Source of the DNA: Mesostigma viride
Taxonomy: Eukaryota > Streptophyta > Mesostigmatophyceae > Mesostigmatales > Mesostigmataceae
DNA: 64,000 nucleotides
Reading direction: 5' to 3'
Assembly: GCA_009746045.1 (NCBI GenBank)
Contig: RPFO01000017.1
Location: 1,477,452-1,541,451, forward strand
In this document: one piece after another, positions 27,788-36,482 of the stretch
How the letters are laid out: each line of letters opens with the position of its first letter
How positions within the stretch are numbered: the first letter of the stretch is position 1
Translations under genes and position numbers: made by a program
The notes under the pieces: model-generated
What the model saw: only the letters and a program-made list of their open reading frames with translations
Told to the model about the DNA's origin: nothing
The model's database searches: none

Positions 27788-29047
27788 CTAGGTCTCCTCT
27801 TTTACGACCGCTGACGCGGCCAACATGTTCGCCAACCCCCGCAACTCCTCTATCTGGTTCGCTAACCTGTTGGTTAAAAGGCTTAATTGTCTCCGCAAGT
27901 CCAAAATCTCTGGATCACTGCCGTAGTGATGCCTCGAGGATTTCAGGTAAAATTGCATCGTTTTCAGTAGATTCGTTCTATATTTGAAGGACTCGCGCAC
28001 GTCCGCGATCACATTCTTCTTGAACTTTTGGGCTCGGCGGTGATCCTTCCTCTCCGCCTCCGTTACCTCCCCCCCTCTCTGTTGTAGCAACTCGCTCCAC
28101 TTGCGCGCTCGACGAATTACCGTGGTGACGTCCTTCGCGATTCGGGTCAAGTTTTCGGTACAAAACCGCATCGACTCGCCATGAATTTTCAAGTTCCTCT
28201 TGTAGGTCTCCCTGTTGTCGGTCGACGGAACCGCGTGGGACGAGTAACAATACATCTTGTCCGAGTGGCCGTGAAAGCGTTTGTTCAATGCCAAGAATGT
28301 GTCGTGATGCCCCCCGGCATTTTCCGCCTCAACACCTTCGCCTAGCCCGCTGCACAAATGATCGCTGACCAAATGCATCATCTCGTGCGCCAAAGTGTGG
28401 ACCAAAAATTCGAGCAGGTTGGTGGTGACCACGTCGTCCACCCTCACCACGTACCCGTGCTTAAAGTACATGCTGGTTTCGAAGAACGCGGGGGCGTAAT
28501 ATACGATCTCCTTATGCTCGACCTTGCTCGCCATGGCCGTACCGCGAACTTCCTCATCTCGTTTGTGTTCTACTGTAAAGTCGACGTCGTCCATGTCGAT
28601 GGAACCGGCGTAGAGGTGGGTGTTCATCACCTGCGCCACCGTGTAAAGCGTATCGGGCGTCATGCGGGTTGGGTCGAAGTTGTTGTCAAGGATCTTCTTC
28701 TTGCGTATCTCCGCTAACACATTTCTCCACCTCCAGTCGGACGGGTGCGTCGGCGCCTCCACGTCAGCGATCCACGAGCAGATATCCGGTCGGATCTCTC
28801 TGTCAAAATGCGCCCCTCTCGCTCGCACGTCCTTGCAGCGTTCCAACTTTGCCTTGTACTTTGTGTACAGCTTGCGCTTAGCGGCGGCACTCTTCCCTCG
28901 CAGCTCGTTCGTCCCGTTCGCGCCGTGCAGGATCAGGAACTCCACCCACGGGCTGTCCCGTCCGCATCCGGACTTGCTCCACAGACAGCGACTGTCCGGA
29001 TCGTTGGCGAGCCACCTGCAATACCGACTGTTTGGCGCCACCGACAT
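27788..29047 (-). CDS. SprT-like zinc metalloprotease
   Basis: 419 residues. HEMMH (221-225) lies in a helix LVHTLAHEMMHLVSDHLC, followed by GGHHDTFLALNKRFHGHS, which supplies the third ligand. This is the SprT/Spartan layout, whose eukaryotic members degrade proteins crosslinked to DNA. The N-terminus has a Cys/Trp-rich element (RYCRWLANDPDSRCLW). The C-terminus is helical and charged. Role in DNA-protein crosslink repair or genome maturation is inference. Confidence 0.75.
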   Translation of the reverse strand: MSVAPNSRYCRWLANDPDSRCLWSKSGCGRDSPWVEFLILHGANGTNELRGKSAAAKRKLYTKYKAKLERCKDVRARGAHFDREIRPDICSWIADVEAPTHPSDWRWRNVLAEIRKKKILDNNFDPTRMTPDTLYTVAQVMNTHLYAGSIDMDDVDFTVEHKRDEEVRGTAMASKVEHKEIVYYAPAFFETSMYFKHGYVVRVDDVVTTNLLEFLVHTLAHEMMHLVSDHLCSGLGEGVEAENAGGHHDTFLALNKRFHGHSDKMYCYSSHAVPSTDNRETYKRNLKIHGESMRFCTENLTRIAKDVTTVIRRARKWSELLQQRGGEVTEAERKDHRRAQKFKKNVIADVRESFKYRTNLLKTMQFYLKSSRHHYGSDPEILDLRRQLSLLTNRLANQIEELRGLANMLAASAVVKEET

Positions 29048-29085
29048 CTCTGTATAATCACAGCATCTAATATTATTTATCCGAC

Positions 29086-29616
29086 ATGGGCAGCGCCGAG
29101 TCCGCGATGGAGCAGGCGGGCGCCGTGAGTGAGGGTGACCGCCCCCAGCTGATGGAGTGTCTCATGGAAGGATGCCTGGACATCGCGGAGGGGTGCTACG
29201 ACCGCTTCAAACGCATCCGGTGCATCATGAAGCACCCGCCACCGGAGCCGATGGACATAAAGAGGAGGTACCTGACTTTGAGACAGCATTTCCACGGGAC
29301 GGCCATGGAGGGACTCGTGATGGCCACGAGGGAGAGGGTGAAGGAGCGCGTGCCACCCGAGCTGGGCGTGGACATGGACGACCTCTTCCGGATACAGGAC
29401 CGGGCGTTTGACGCGTGGATGAGCAAGAAGGCGGAGAGAGAGGCGAGCAAGGCGGCCGAGGAGGAGTACCATCGCCAAAAGAGGATAATCATGGAGGAAT
29501 GCCTCAACCGGAAGAGGCGGCGGCAGGAGGAGGCGAAGGAGGCCGCGCTGGAAGAGAAGAGGCGCAAGGAGATGCGGAAACTGAACACGCACGACATCAG
29601 AAAGTTCTTTGGCTGA
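29086..29616 (+). CDS. Charged helical protein with a possible PCNA-binding tail
   Basis: 176 residues. The C-terminal half is a long charged helix (RKRRRQEEAKEAALEEKRR). It ends THDIRKFFG, close to a PIP box (Q-x-x-I/L/M-x-x-F-F) but with Thr in place of Gln. A TATAAT box lies at 29053-29058. Its stop overlaps the convergent gene by 20 bases. No family is recognised. Confidence 0.65.
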   Translation: MGSAESAMEQAGAVSEGDRPQLMECLMEGCLDIAEGCYDRFKRIRCIMKHPPPEPMDIKRRYLTLRQHFHGTAMEGLVMATRERVKERVPPELGVDMDDLFRIQDRAFDAWMSKKAEREASKAAEEEYHRQKRIIMEECLNRKRRRQEEAKEAALEEKRRKEMRKLNTHDIRKFFG

Positions 29617-30133
29617 CCACGCCCGCCGCGTACACCCCCGCCTCCCTTAACGCCGCCATGTCCCGTGTGGACAGCCCCCAATAACAGCGCAAGGCCAGCG
29701 TCGGCGGTGCGGGGCGGGGCATGGCAAGCATTTCCCCCAGCGCGCGATTCAGTGATGCCCTCTTGAAGACGCAGCCGGCGCGGAACAGCACGCGCGCAAA
29801 CGGGATGTGCCCCACAACGTCGTCGTACCGCCTCCTCTGGCTGTACTCGTTCAGTATCGCGCTCACGGCCTGCGCGTTGTCGCAGTACACGACGGCGCCC
29901 GTGAATTGCACGAGATCGCCCGCGTGGCGACACCAGCGAGACAAATAGTCACGCATCATGTCCGCTGCCGCGTGAGGGTGCAGTCCGCACATCTCGCACG
30001 CGTCTATGAAATACCTCAAGTGCCCCGCGCACGTCACGTGGTCTAGCCTGTCTTTGCAGGGTCGGCACAGCTCGGTGCCCGCGCCGTAGTGCACGGCACC
30101 AACGTCGCATATGATGCACATGTATTCATTCAT
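29597..30133 (-). CDS. Hypothetical protein with an N-terminal Cys4 motif
   Basis: 178 residues. The N-terminus MCIICDVGAVHYGAGTELC with C-x2-C to C-x2-C (LCRPC) looks like a zinc finger, and another pair follows (CEMCGLH). The remainder is helical and Arg-rich. Function unknown. Confidence 0.6.
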   Translation of the reverse strand: MNEYMCIICDVGAVHYGAGTELCRPCKDRLDHVTCAGHLRYFIDACEMCGLHPHAAADMMRDYLSRWCRHAGDLVQFTGAVVYCDNAQAVSAILNEYSQRRRYDDVVGHIPFARVLFRAGCVFKRASLNRALGEMLAMPRPAPPTLALRCYWGLSTRDMAALREAGVYAAGVVSQRTF

Positions 30134-30136
30134 ATT

Positions 30137-31290
30137 TCAAGATTTTAACAAACCTCTCAAACATTGCAACAAGTAATCCACATCCTTGCGCGTGGTGTAC
30201 ACGCTCAAGCCTATCCTGACCGTGCCCTTTTCTATCTCCTCGGGCACGCCTATGGACTGCAGCACGCGGCTCCTCTTCGCCTTGGAGCAAGCGCTGCCCA
30301 CGTTGGCGCAGATGCCGTGCTTGGACAGGTGCTTTACCAGGCTCCTGCCGTCTGTCCCCGGTATGGCAAAGCTAATCAGGTTGCCCATCCTGTGACGCGG
30401 GTCGCTCGGCCCGTTGAACACGGCGCCCAGGAGCTCCAATCTCTCCCTGGTCTCCTGCGTCAGCGCCACCACCCGCTTCCAATCCCTGCGCCCCTTCCGC
30501 GACATGTTCATGCTGACCGCCTGCGCCAAACTGGCAATAAGAGGGGGGCTCTCCGTCCCCGGCCGCACCCCGTGCTCCTGCCCCCCGCCGAACATCATGG
30601 GCTTCACGTCGCCTATCCCCCCCTCACCACGAGCGCGCCGATGCCCTTGACACCGTGCATCTTGTGACCGGACACGGTGAAGCTGTCCATGTACCGCACG
30701 CCCTCGATGGGAGCCTTGCCCGCCACCTGCGTCGTGTCCGCGTGGATGTGCACATCCTTGCCGACAGCGCGGCGGATGGCGGCGAAGTTCTGGATCGTGC
30801 CGATCTCGTTGTTGGCGTATATGATGGCGCACAGTTTGATCCGCCCCCTCCACTTGCGCACGGCCTCCTCGAGGCTGTCCATATTCAGAAACCCCTCGTG
30901 GTCCACCGGCAGCTGCACCACCTTCACCGCGCCCCTGCTGACCTTGCGGATGTGCAGGAGCGGCTGGATGATGCTGGGGTGCTCGATCTTGGTGGTCAGC
31001 ACCACCCCCTTCCAATGCGCGCGCTCCAGGACGCTGTGAAGGATCAGGTTGTTGGACTCCGTGGCCCCGCCCGTGAACACCACATCCTCCGCGTCCGCCC
31101 CCACCCCCTTGGCCACGGCGGCACGCGCCTTCTCTATCACATCGTGGGACTCTTTGCCTGGCACGTGGCTGCTGGATGCGTTGCCGTACAGCGACAGGAC
31201 GGTCTTACCCATGGTGTCCGCGACCTGCTTGTGGGGCTTGGTCGTGCTGTTGTTGTCAAAATAAACGATGGCACGCTGAGTGCTCTTCAT
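30137..31290 (-). CDS. NifS/IscS-type cysteine desulfurase, split by one frame change
   Basis: The start is ATG 31290, beginning with a strand ending YFDNNSTTKP, as in the family. The PLP lysine is in VSGHKMHGVKG, and the PLP-binding GGATESNN and HADTTQVAG blocks are present. The frame changes in a run of seven C at 30617-30623. The second frame continues with GGGQEHGVRPGTES and the catalytic Cys loop VGSACSKAKRS. All catalytic residues are intact. The enzyme moves sulfur from cysteine to Fe-S scaffolds or tRNA. It lies three bases from the previous gene on the same strand. Confidence 0.88.
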
Positions 31291-31529
31291 GCTCGCCTTC
31301 CGCTTCGTTAGAGATACGTGCGATTTTGTTAAGTACCCCGTTGAGGTACCTGCGCGACGACACGCGAGGGCTGACGGGTCCCGCACTAACGGTCGAGCGG
31401 GTGCACGCTGCCAAAGTGTACGAAGGGCTTGGGGGCTCCTCTTGTTCGGGGCGTACAGCATCACGTACTCGTCGACGCGTTCCACGCAGGAAACATTTGT
31501 CTTGTGGTACTCGTAGGTGACTATCGCAC

Positions 31530-31697
31530 ATGGCCGGGGGGTGGTATGATGACATGTTATCCGACTCAAGTGTGACAGCAACCACGAAGACGCTGACCGA
31601 GCCTCTCGCATTGAAACCTTCGTCGATAAACAAGCTGACGAAAAAGGCGCGGCGTTGTCTGAGAAGTATAGACAATACGTGGAGGGGACTTTCGTAA
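31530..31697 (+). CDS. Possible small basic protein
   Basis: 55 codons from ATG 31530, with a Ser/Thr-rich start and a basic end (KKARRCLRSIDNTW). It lies in the gap between the desulfurase and the next gene (31291-31767). It is weakly supported; the rest of the gap (31291-31529) shows no reliable gene. Confidence 0.3.
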   Translation: MAGGWYDDMLSDSSVTATTKTLTEPLALKPSSINKLTKKARRCLRSIDNTWRGLS

Positions 31698-31767
31698 CGG
31701 ACAGCGCCAAGGTGCGTTCTGTTGAGCTTAAAATTGCTCTCAACAATAATACAACGGACGCGCAGGG

Positions 31768-32523
31768 ATGACGGCACCCACTATCGTCGTCGCCTTCAGG
31801 TGCGTGCTGCAGACCATCGCGTGGTACCTCCTCTTCCTCATCGGCACCGTCCGGTTAGCGTTTCGCAGGTTCAACCGGATCGTGACCACGGAGCTGGAGT
31901 GCGACGATCAGGAGTACGAAGTGGACGAAGTGGTGGCGTGCAGCGACAAGAACTGGGTCCACGTCACGTCCAAATTCTGCGAGCTGCTAGAGAAGGGAGG
32001 AGGCGCCGTGTGCACGCCGGGGAACGAGTTGGCACAGTCGATGAACCTTGACATCATCACCGAGGCCGAAGGGGGGCCCATCTCCCTCGCCGTCACGTAC
32101 GCGCACCGCGGCGAGGAGTTTGTCGTCACGTACTCGCTGGCCGACTCGACGCCCGTCACGTTCCCGCCTACTAAACCGATAGCAGACTCGAGCGAGAACC
32201 GCGCGGTCACAAAACTCTCCGTCCTGTCCGCGTCGTTCGGATCCTGGTTTTCGTCCGAGGACAACGCGGACGTCACGGACATCATAACGTGGCTGCTGGG
32301 GCCAGAGAGGGACTTCTACGCTGCGGCGGGCATTCGCCAATACGTGTGGTGCATCGTCCAGTACCTGCGCACACAGGGAGTGAGCGTCGAGGAGTCCCCC
32401 CACGCTAGGTTCCTGAGGGTTATCAGCGGGGACGGCCGCTCGCTCGTGTTTCACCCGTCTACAAAGGGGTGCATCCTCAACAGCGGAGTGCGACAGGACA
32501 AGCTGATCCCATCGGGACAATAA
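31768..32523 (+). CDS. Hypothetical protein with an N-terminal membrane segment
   Basis: 251 residues. The N-terminus (CVLQTIAWYLLFLIGTVRL) is a membrane anchor followed by a basic stretch. The rest is soluble, mixed alpha/beta, with no catalytic motif. Its TAA shares a base with the ATG of the next gene (TAATG at 32521-32525), so the two are probably translated from linked messages. Confidence 0.65.
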   Translation: MTAPTIVVAFRCVLQTIAWYLLFLIGTVRLAFRRFNRIVTTELECDDQEYEVDEVVACSDKNWVHVTSKFCELLEKGGGAVCTPGNELAQSMNLDIITEAEGGPISLAVTYAHRGEEFVVTYSLADSTPVTFPPTKPIADSSENRAVTKLSVLSASFGSWFSSEDNADVTDIITWLLGPERDFYAAAGIRQYVWCIVQYLRTQGVSVEESPHARFLRVISGDGRSLVFHPSTKGCILNSGVRQDKLIPSGQ

Positions 32524-33269
32524 TGGACGACGCGGGCGCCGACGACGACGTCCACTCCGTGTACAGTGATACAGACCTGGAAATCAAGGCGCCCACCGCG
32601 CCGATAGTTTACAAGGGCACGGCACTGCTGAATCTGTTGGCTGACAAGAAGTGGCCGTTGTCAACGAACGTGGCTTGCTGGTGGTGTTGTCACACTTTCA
32701 CCAACATCCCCTGCCCTCTGCCGGTTGCGTACAAGGACGGAAAGGGGTTCCTCGTGAAGGGGTGCTTCTGCTCCTTCAACTGCGCAAAGGCGTACAACTC
32801 CAGAGAGGGAGGCGTGTCCAGGGAACTGACCAACAGCCACCTGTTCCTGATGACGCAGCGGCTGTGGTACAAGTCGCACAAAGGGGTCCCGTTCCCGGGC
32901 GTGGTGACGGCCCCTGCGCGAGCGTGTCTCAAAATGTTCGGCGGGTACATGGACATAGACCAGTTCAGAGCTGCCTCGCACACCCACATACACATGACGA
33001 GGGAGCCGCCGTACCCCATGGAGGTAATCCAGCAGGTGGATTGCGCAAACGCCATCAGCAAACAACGATACGCCCTTACGCAATCCGCCTCCGTCAAGAA
33101 CAGCGCGGTGACGGACGAAAAGGCGTCCAGGAAGGCGACCGAATTAGATAACCGCAAGAGGACCAGACAGGAGGGCGTGTTGTCGCTCAAGCGCGCAAAG
33201 CCCATGGTGAGCAAGGGGTGCTCCCTCGACAAGTTTGTAAATATTAAAGCCAAATCCAATCAGAAGTAA
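32523..33269 (+). CDS. VLTF2 (A1L)-like late transcription factor
   Basis: 248 residues. The zinc-binding core (about 57-100) has CWWCCHTFTNIPCPLP and then GCFCSFNCAKAYN, an FCS-type zinc finger, followed by ACLKMFGGYMDIDQFR. This is the pattern of poxvirus A1L/VLTF2 relatives conserved in large DNA viruses, which act in late transcription. The N-terminus is acidic and the C-terminus basic (KRTRQEG). Confidence 0.85.
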   Translation: MDDAGADDDVHSVYSDTDLEIKAPTAPIVYKGTALLNLLADKKWPLSTNVACWWCCHTFTNIPCPLPVAYKDGKGFLVKGCFCSFNCAKAYNSREGGVSRELTNSHLFLMTQRLWYKSHKGVPFPGVVTAPARACLKMFGGYMDIDQFRAASHTHIHMTREPPYPMEVIQQVDCANAISKQRYALTQSASVKNSAVTDEKASRKATELDNRKRTRQEGVLSLKRAKPMVSKGCSLDKFVNIKAKSNQK

Positions 33270-33271
33270 TT

Positions 33272-33559
33272 CTACTCGTACCAAACAATGTGGTCCCTTT
33301 CATACGCCCCGTCAATGCAACTGACGAGCACGTCTCCGTAGATAGGCCGGCGAAACGCAAACGTAGCCAGCACGTTGATAGGCTGCCCCTTCTTCTCCGC
33401 GTCGGGGTCGAACTCAGCCACCGCACCGCAGCGACAGTGCACGGTGGCGATCGCCCTCTCCGTGCCCGTCACTCCCACGCGCAGTCGCGACATGTCCTTC
33501 AGCGGGACAACACCGCGGCTCGCGTCCAGACTGTCACACGGCACGACCAGTATCTCCAT
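33272..33559 (-). CDS. Small hypothetical protein
   Basis: 95 residues, mixed composition with HCRCG in the middle. It is convergent with the VLTF2-like gene, two bases from its stop, which supports it as a real gene. Function unknown. Confidence 0.55.
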   Translation of the reverse strand: MEILVVPCDSLDASRGVVPLKDMSRLRVGVTGTERAIATVHCRCGAVAEFDPDAEKKGQPINVLATFAFRRPIYGDVLVSCIDGAYERDHIVWYE

Positions 33560-33590
33560 GAAAATTTACCGATCCTTAGAGTATACCGCG

Positions 33591-34817
33591 ATGGACACAG
33601 AGGACGCTGTGAGGGCGGCCAGAGAAGCACCACCTTGCACGCGTGTAGGAGCGTACTTGCAATCATTTTGCAACGATAAACGCGCGTGCGGGCACGAATC
33701 ACTCAGCAAACAGCGCGCCGAATGCGCCAAGGGCGTGTCGACCAGTCTGACAAGGGGGCAAGCTGTCCAGCTGGCATCCCTTTTACAGCACGACATCCCT
33801 GCCAGGTCCCTTGAAACCGCCACAAAGGCGGACCTGTGCGCGCTCATATCGGATGAGATGATCGAGAACGTGACGCGGGTCCTGTGCATGGCAGAACTGG
33901 CGCGGCACGCCGACTCCAAGACGAGGCTAGCCATCGCCGCCTCCGATATCGTCAACCAACCCTTCCACTCGGTGGCGGACATGTCCAGGGAATCCCTTAG
34001 CCTCCTGGTCGGCTCCTCGTTCACACCGGAGCAGAGAGCGAGCGCCATAAAGCTCAACTGCGCGCAGGACATATTCTCCACCATCCCGTGGAGAGAGATA
34101 GGGAAAAGCGCAGTCACCGACCCCCACCCATGTGACGCCACTTGTCTCGTCGAAATCCTGCACCTGCTGGTCACGATGTTGTGCACGCGGACCAAGGAGC
34201 AGACGATCCTCGACCACCTGCCACTGGTTTCGAGAGTCGCGTTGACTCCCGCGCGCGTGTGGAACGCCGTGGCCGCCATGGACGGAACCTTGGAGGCCTC
34301 CTTGCGCGGAATGGTAGGCGCCGAGAGCACCGAGGAGGCGAAGGCGTCCAGCGGTGGAGACGCCGCGATCGGGTTTTACAACAACAAGGGGCACGCCGTG
34401 GGCCAGAGCAGTGTTTCCGGCACCCAGCAGGGAGCGTGCACTGCAGCGGTCGTGCGCAGGCACGCGGTCAGGTCCGCGTATCTCCAGCAGTTCCTCAAGA
34501 GCAACCGGTCGAGGGTGTACGACGAACCCTCGTCCAAATCGAAACACAAGGTGCAATCCGCCTGCATGCAGGTGTTCAAGAAGGACGACCCGAAGGCGTA
34601 CGAAGGCGCCGTGTTCCCGAAATCGCACCCCGTGGGCTCGGCGTGCATCTTGCGTCTCCACCATAAAGGGAAAGACACTAAGCACGCGACCCACCAGGCG
34701 CCCGTATCTGACCCAGCTGCCCCCCCATCAAGCGACGCGCAGATCGAGCAGATGTTATTCACTGTCAACCCCACATCCCGCGTGGGCAATGTGAGCGCCG
34801 TCACGCTGTGCGGATAG
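33591..34817 (+). CDS. Hypothetical protein
   Basis: 408 residues from ATG 33591. The N-terminal 200 residues are helical with several Cys (ACGHESLSKQRAEC). Two similar C-terminal segments (VRSAYLQQFLKSNRSRVYDE and VQSACMQVFKKDDPKAYEG) look like a short internal repeat; the similar phrase VGSACILRL follows. No family is recognised. Confidence 0.65.
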   Translation: MDTEDAVRAAREAPPCTRVGAYLQSFCNDKRACGHESLSKQRAECAKGVSTSLTRGQAVQLASLLQHDIPARSLETATKADLCALISDEMIENVTRVLCMAELARHADSKTRLAIAASDIVNQPFHSVADMSRESLSLLVGSSFTPEQRASAIKLNCAQDIFSTIPWREIGKSAVTDPHPCDATCLVEILHLLVTMLCTRTKEQTILDHLPLVSRVALTPARVWNAVAAMDGTLEASLRGMVGAESTEEAKASSGGDAAIGFYNNKGHAVGQSSVSGTQQGACTAAVVRRHAVRSAYLQQFLKSNRSRVYDEPSSKSKHKVQSACMQVFKKDDPKAYEGAVFPKSHPVGSACILRLHHKGKDTKHATHQAPVSDPAAPPSSDAQIEQMLFTVNPTSRVGNVSAVTLCG

Positions 34818-34829
34818 GAGGCAACAAAT

Positions 34830-35438
34830 ATGGACACGTACCGTGTAGGGGCGGCACACATGGATATGCTGGTGTGTGGCGTGTGCAAGCAGACCAAGGA
34901 AAAGTACATGTTCGACAGCCGCAACAGGAGGTACGCGGGGCTGTGCCGCGAGTGCAGGAGGGAGTCAGTGACCACGTACCGCAACACGCGTGACGGGTAC
35001 TTCAGGCACCTCCTCGGAAGGGTGGGGCGACACACGAAGAGCCGCGACCAGCGCAGGGTCGTCATCAGCGACAAAGACCTGCAGGGGGTGTGGGAAAAGC
35101 AGGGTGGCAAGTGCGCGATCACCGGTATGGACATGCAGCACGAGTACAAGTGGGATGGGCGGCGCGCGCCCCTCTCGGCGGCTATGGATCTGATCGACAC
35201 CAACGCGGAGTACAGCCCAGGCAACATCCAGCTCGTGTGCCAATTTGTGCATGACATGAAGGGCCGTACACCCTTGGGACGGTTTCTGGCAGATTGCAAG
35301 GTCATCGTTGATCGCACATCTCCAGCTACTGACGTGGCAATTGGATCTCCTAGTGACGCGGGATCCACGTCGATGGGGAGGAGATCCACGTTGGCAGATG
35401 GGCAGACGAGGTGGTATAAAACCCCCCCGCCCCTGTGA
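34830..35438 (+). CDS. HNH-type endonuclease-like protein
   Basis: 202 residues. An N-terminal zinc pair (CGVCKQTKEKY, LCRECRRE) precedes the HNH-like core GGKCAITGMDMQH, then MDLIDTNAEYSPGNIQLVC and VHDMKG. This pattern is common in phage and giant-virus HNH proteins, where D-x-I-x-N/D-x-x-x-x-Y-x-x-GN-x-Q holds the second zinc or metal site. Residues beyond about 160 read through AGATCC-like repeat DNA and a TATA box and may be an added tail. Confidence 0.75.
   Translation: MDTYRVGAAHMDMLVCGVCKQTKEKYMFDSRNRRYAGLCRECRRESVTTYRNTRDGYFRHLLGRVGRHTKSRDQRRVVISDKDLQGVWEKQGGKCAITGMDMQHEYKWDGRRAPLSAAMDLIDTNAEYSPGNIQLVCQFVHDMKGRTPLGRFLADCKVIVDRTSPATDVAIGSPSDAGSTSMGRRSTLADGQTRWYKTPPPL
35415..35421 (+). 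promoter_or_regulatory. TATA box (TATAAAA) before the DUF5871-type gene
   Basis: GTGGTATAAAACC lies 113 bases before the ATG at 35534, within the last codons of the HNH gene. It looks like a host-type TATA element, with a transcription start expected about 30 bases downstream. Confidence 0.5.
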
Positions 35439-35533
35439 ATCCTTGGATCTGAGCTCGTTCTCGCACCGCTCGTCCTTGTCCCACCATTCATCCCAAGCGT
35501 CCTCAGCGTCCTCAGCGTCCGCAAGTTGTCCAC

Positions 35534-36220
35534 ATGGCGTCCACGATCGTCCTCTTTGAGGACTTTGACCCAGAGAAGGTTATATACCGCGACCCCAAGA
35601 GGTCCACCACTGGCGGGCTGTCGGTGTACCTGAACTATGACAAGGACGGGAAGGAAATCCCCATCCGCATCCAGACGCCGAAGATGAGAGTCCCATTCGG
35701 CGTGAGCTGTTTTGAGGGAAAGGCGCAGGCGCAAAAGTACAGTCTGGACCTGAGCTTCGATGACTACCTCAGCAAGGAAGAGGATATCGGCAAGTTCTAC
35801 GAACGGTGGACCGCGTTCGACGAGCGAAACAAAAACACGTCCTTTGAGAAAAGCACCATTTGGTTCAACAAGAAGATCAGCTTCGACGTGGTGAACGAGC
35901 TCTACACGTCCGCGGTCAAGCCCTCCAAGAAGGAGCAATACCCCCCCACTCTCAAGTGCTCCATTCCGTTCCGAAACGGGAAGCCCGACTGCCAGTTTTT
36001 TGATGACACCAAGCAGCCGGCGACAATGGAGGATTTGGAAAAGGGAATGGAAGTGCAGGTCATCCTCGAGGTGCCGAGGCTGTGGTTCATGGACAAGCAG
36101 TTTGGATGCAGCCCCATCGTGAAGATGGTGCAGTTCTTCCCTAACAACCGCATCCCACACGGCTACTCGTTCATTGATAGGGAGCCCGTTGACCAGGCCC
36201 AGGATATGGGGTCGGACTGA
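35534..36220 (+). CDS. Giant-virus conserved protein of DUF5871 type
   Basis: 228 residues, unbroken. The core has IRIQTPKMRVPFGVSCF, then YSLDLSFDDY, an FYERW-x-FD helix and IWFNKKISFD. The C-terminus has LEVPRLWFMDKQFG. This matches the DUF5871 pattern as I recall it, a widespread protein of large DNA viruses suggested to bind ssDNA. AATAAA lies at 36253-36258. The strong TATA element upstream suggests high expression. Confidence 0.75.
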   Translation: MASTIVLFEDFDPEKVIYRDPKRSTTGGLSVYLNYDKDGKEIPIRIQTPKMRVPFGVSCFEGKAQAQKYSLDLSFDDYLSKEEDIGKFYERWTAFDERNKNTSFEKSTIWFNKKISFDVVNELYTSAVKPSKKEQYPPTLKCSIPFRNGKPDCQFFDDTKQPATMEDLEKGMEVQVILEVPRLWFMDKQFGCSPIVKMVQFFPNNRIPHGYSFIDREPVDQAQDMGSD

Positions 36221-36293
36221 GTCCGATTGCTCGTGTAATTAAAACATGATCGAATAAAATTGTCTTTATTTACATTAACATCATATAAAACTC

Positions 36294-36482
36294 ATGAAGG
36301 TCAACATTAACTTAGGAAGCTCCAATAGACAGACTGGGTATATCAGCACCGCCCCTTCGCAGCCAATGACGCCAGCGGAGAGAAAGGCATTCCTTGTAGT
36401 GTTCTTCATCATCATAGCCGCACTGGTAGGCGGGTATCTGTACAAGGGCAAGAGGTTTTTCAGGTTCTTGGGGACGCGGTAG
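36294..36482 (+). CDS. Small single-pass membrane protein
   Basis: 62 residues with a polar N-terminus, one hydrophobic helix (FLVVFFIIIAALVGGYLY) and a basic tail (KGKRFFRFLGTR). It overlaps the convergent J-domain gene by 23 bases. Likely a virion membrane protein. Confidence 0.6.
   Translation: MKVNINLGSSNRQTGYISTAPSQPMTPAERKAFLVVFFIIIAALVGGYLYKGKRFFRFLGTR

Noticed and set aside
31291-31746. An N-terminal extension of the cysteine desulfurase
   Set aside because: The family starts at the YFDNNSTT strand after ATG 31290; the extension has no family match.
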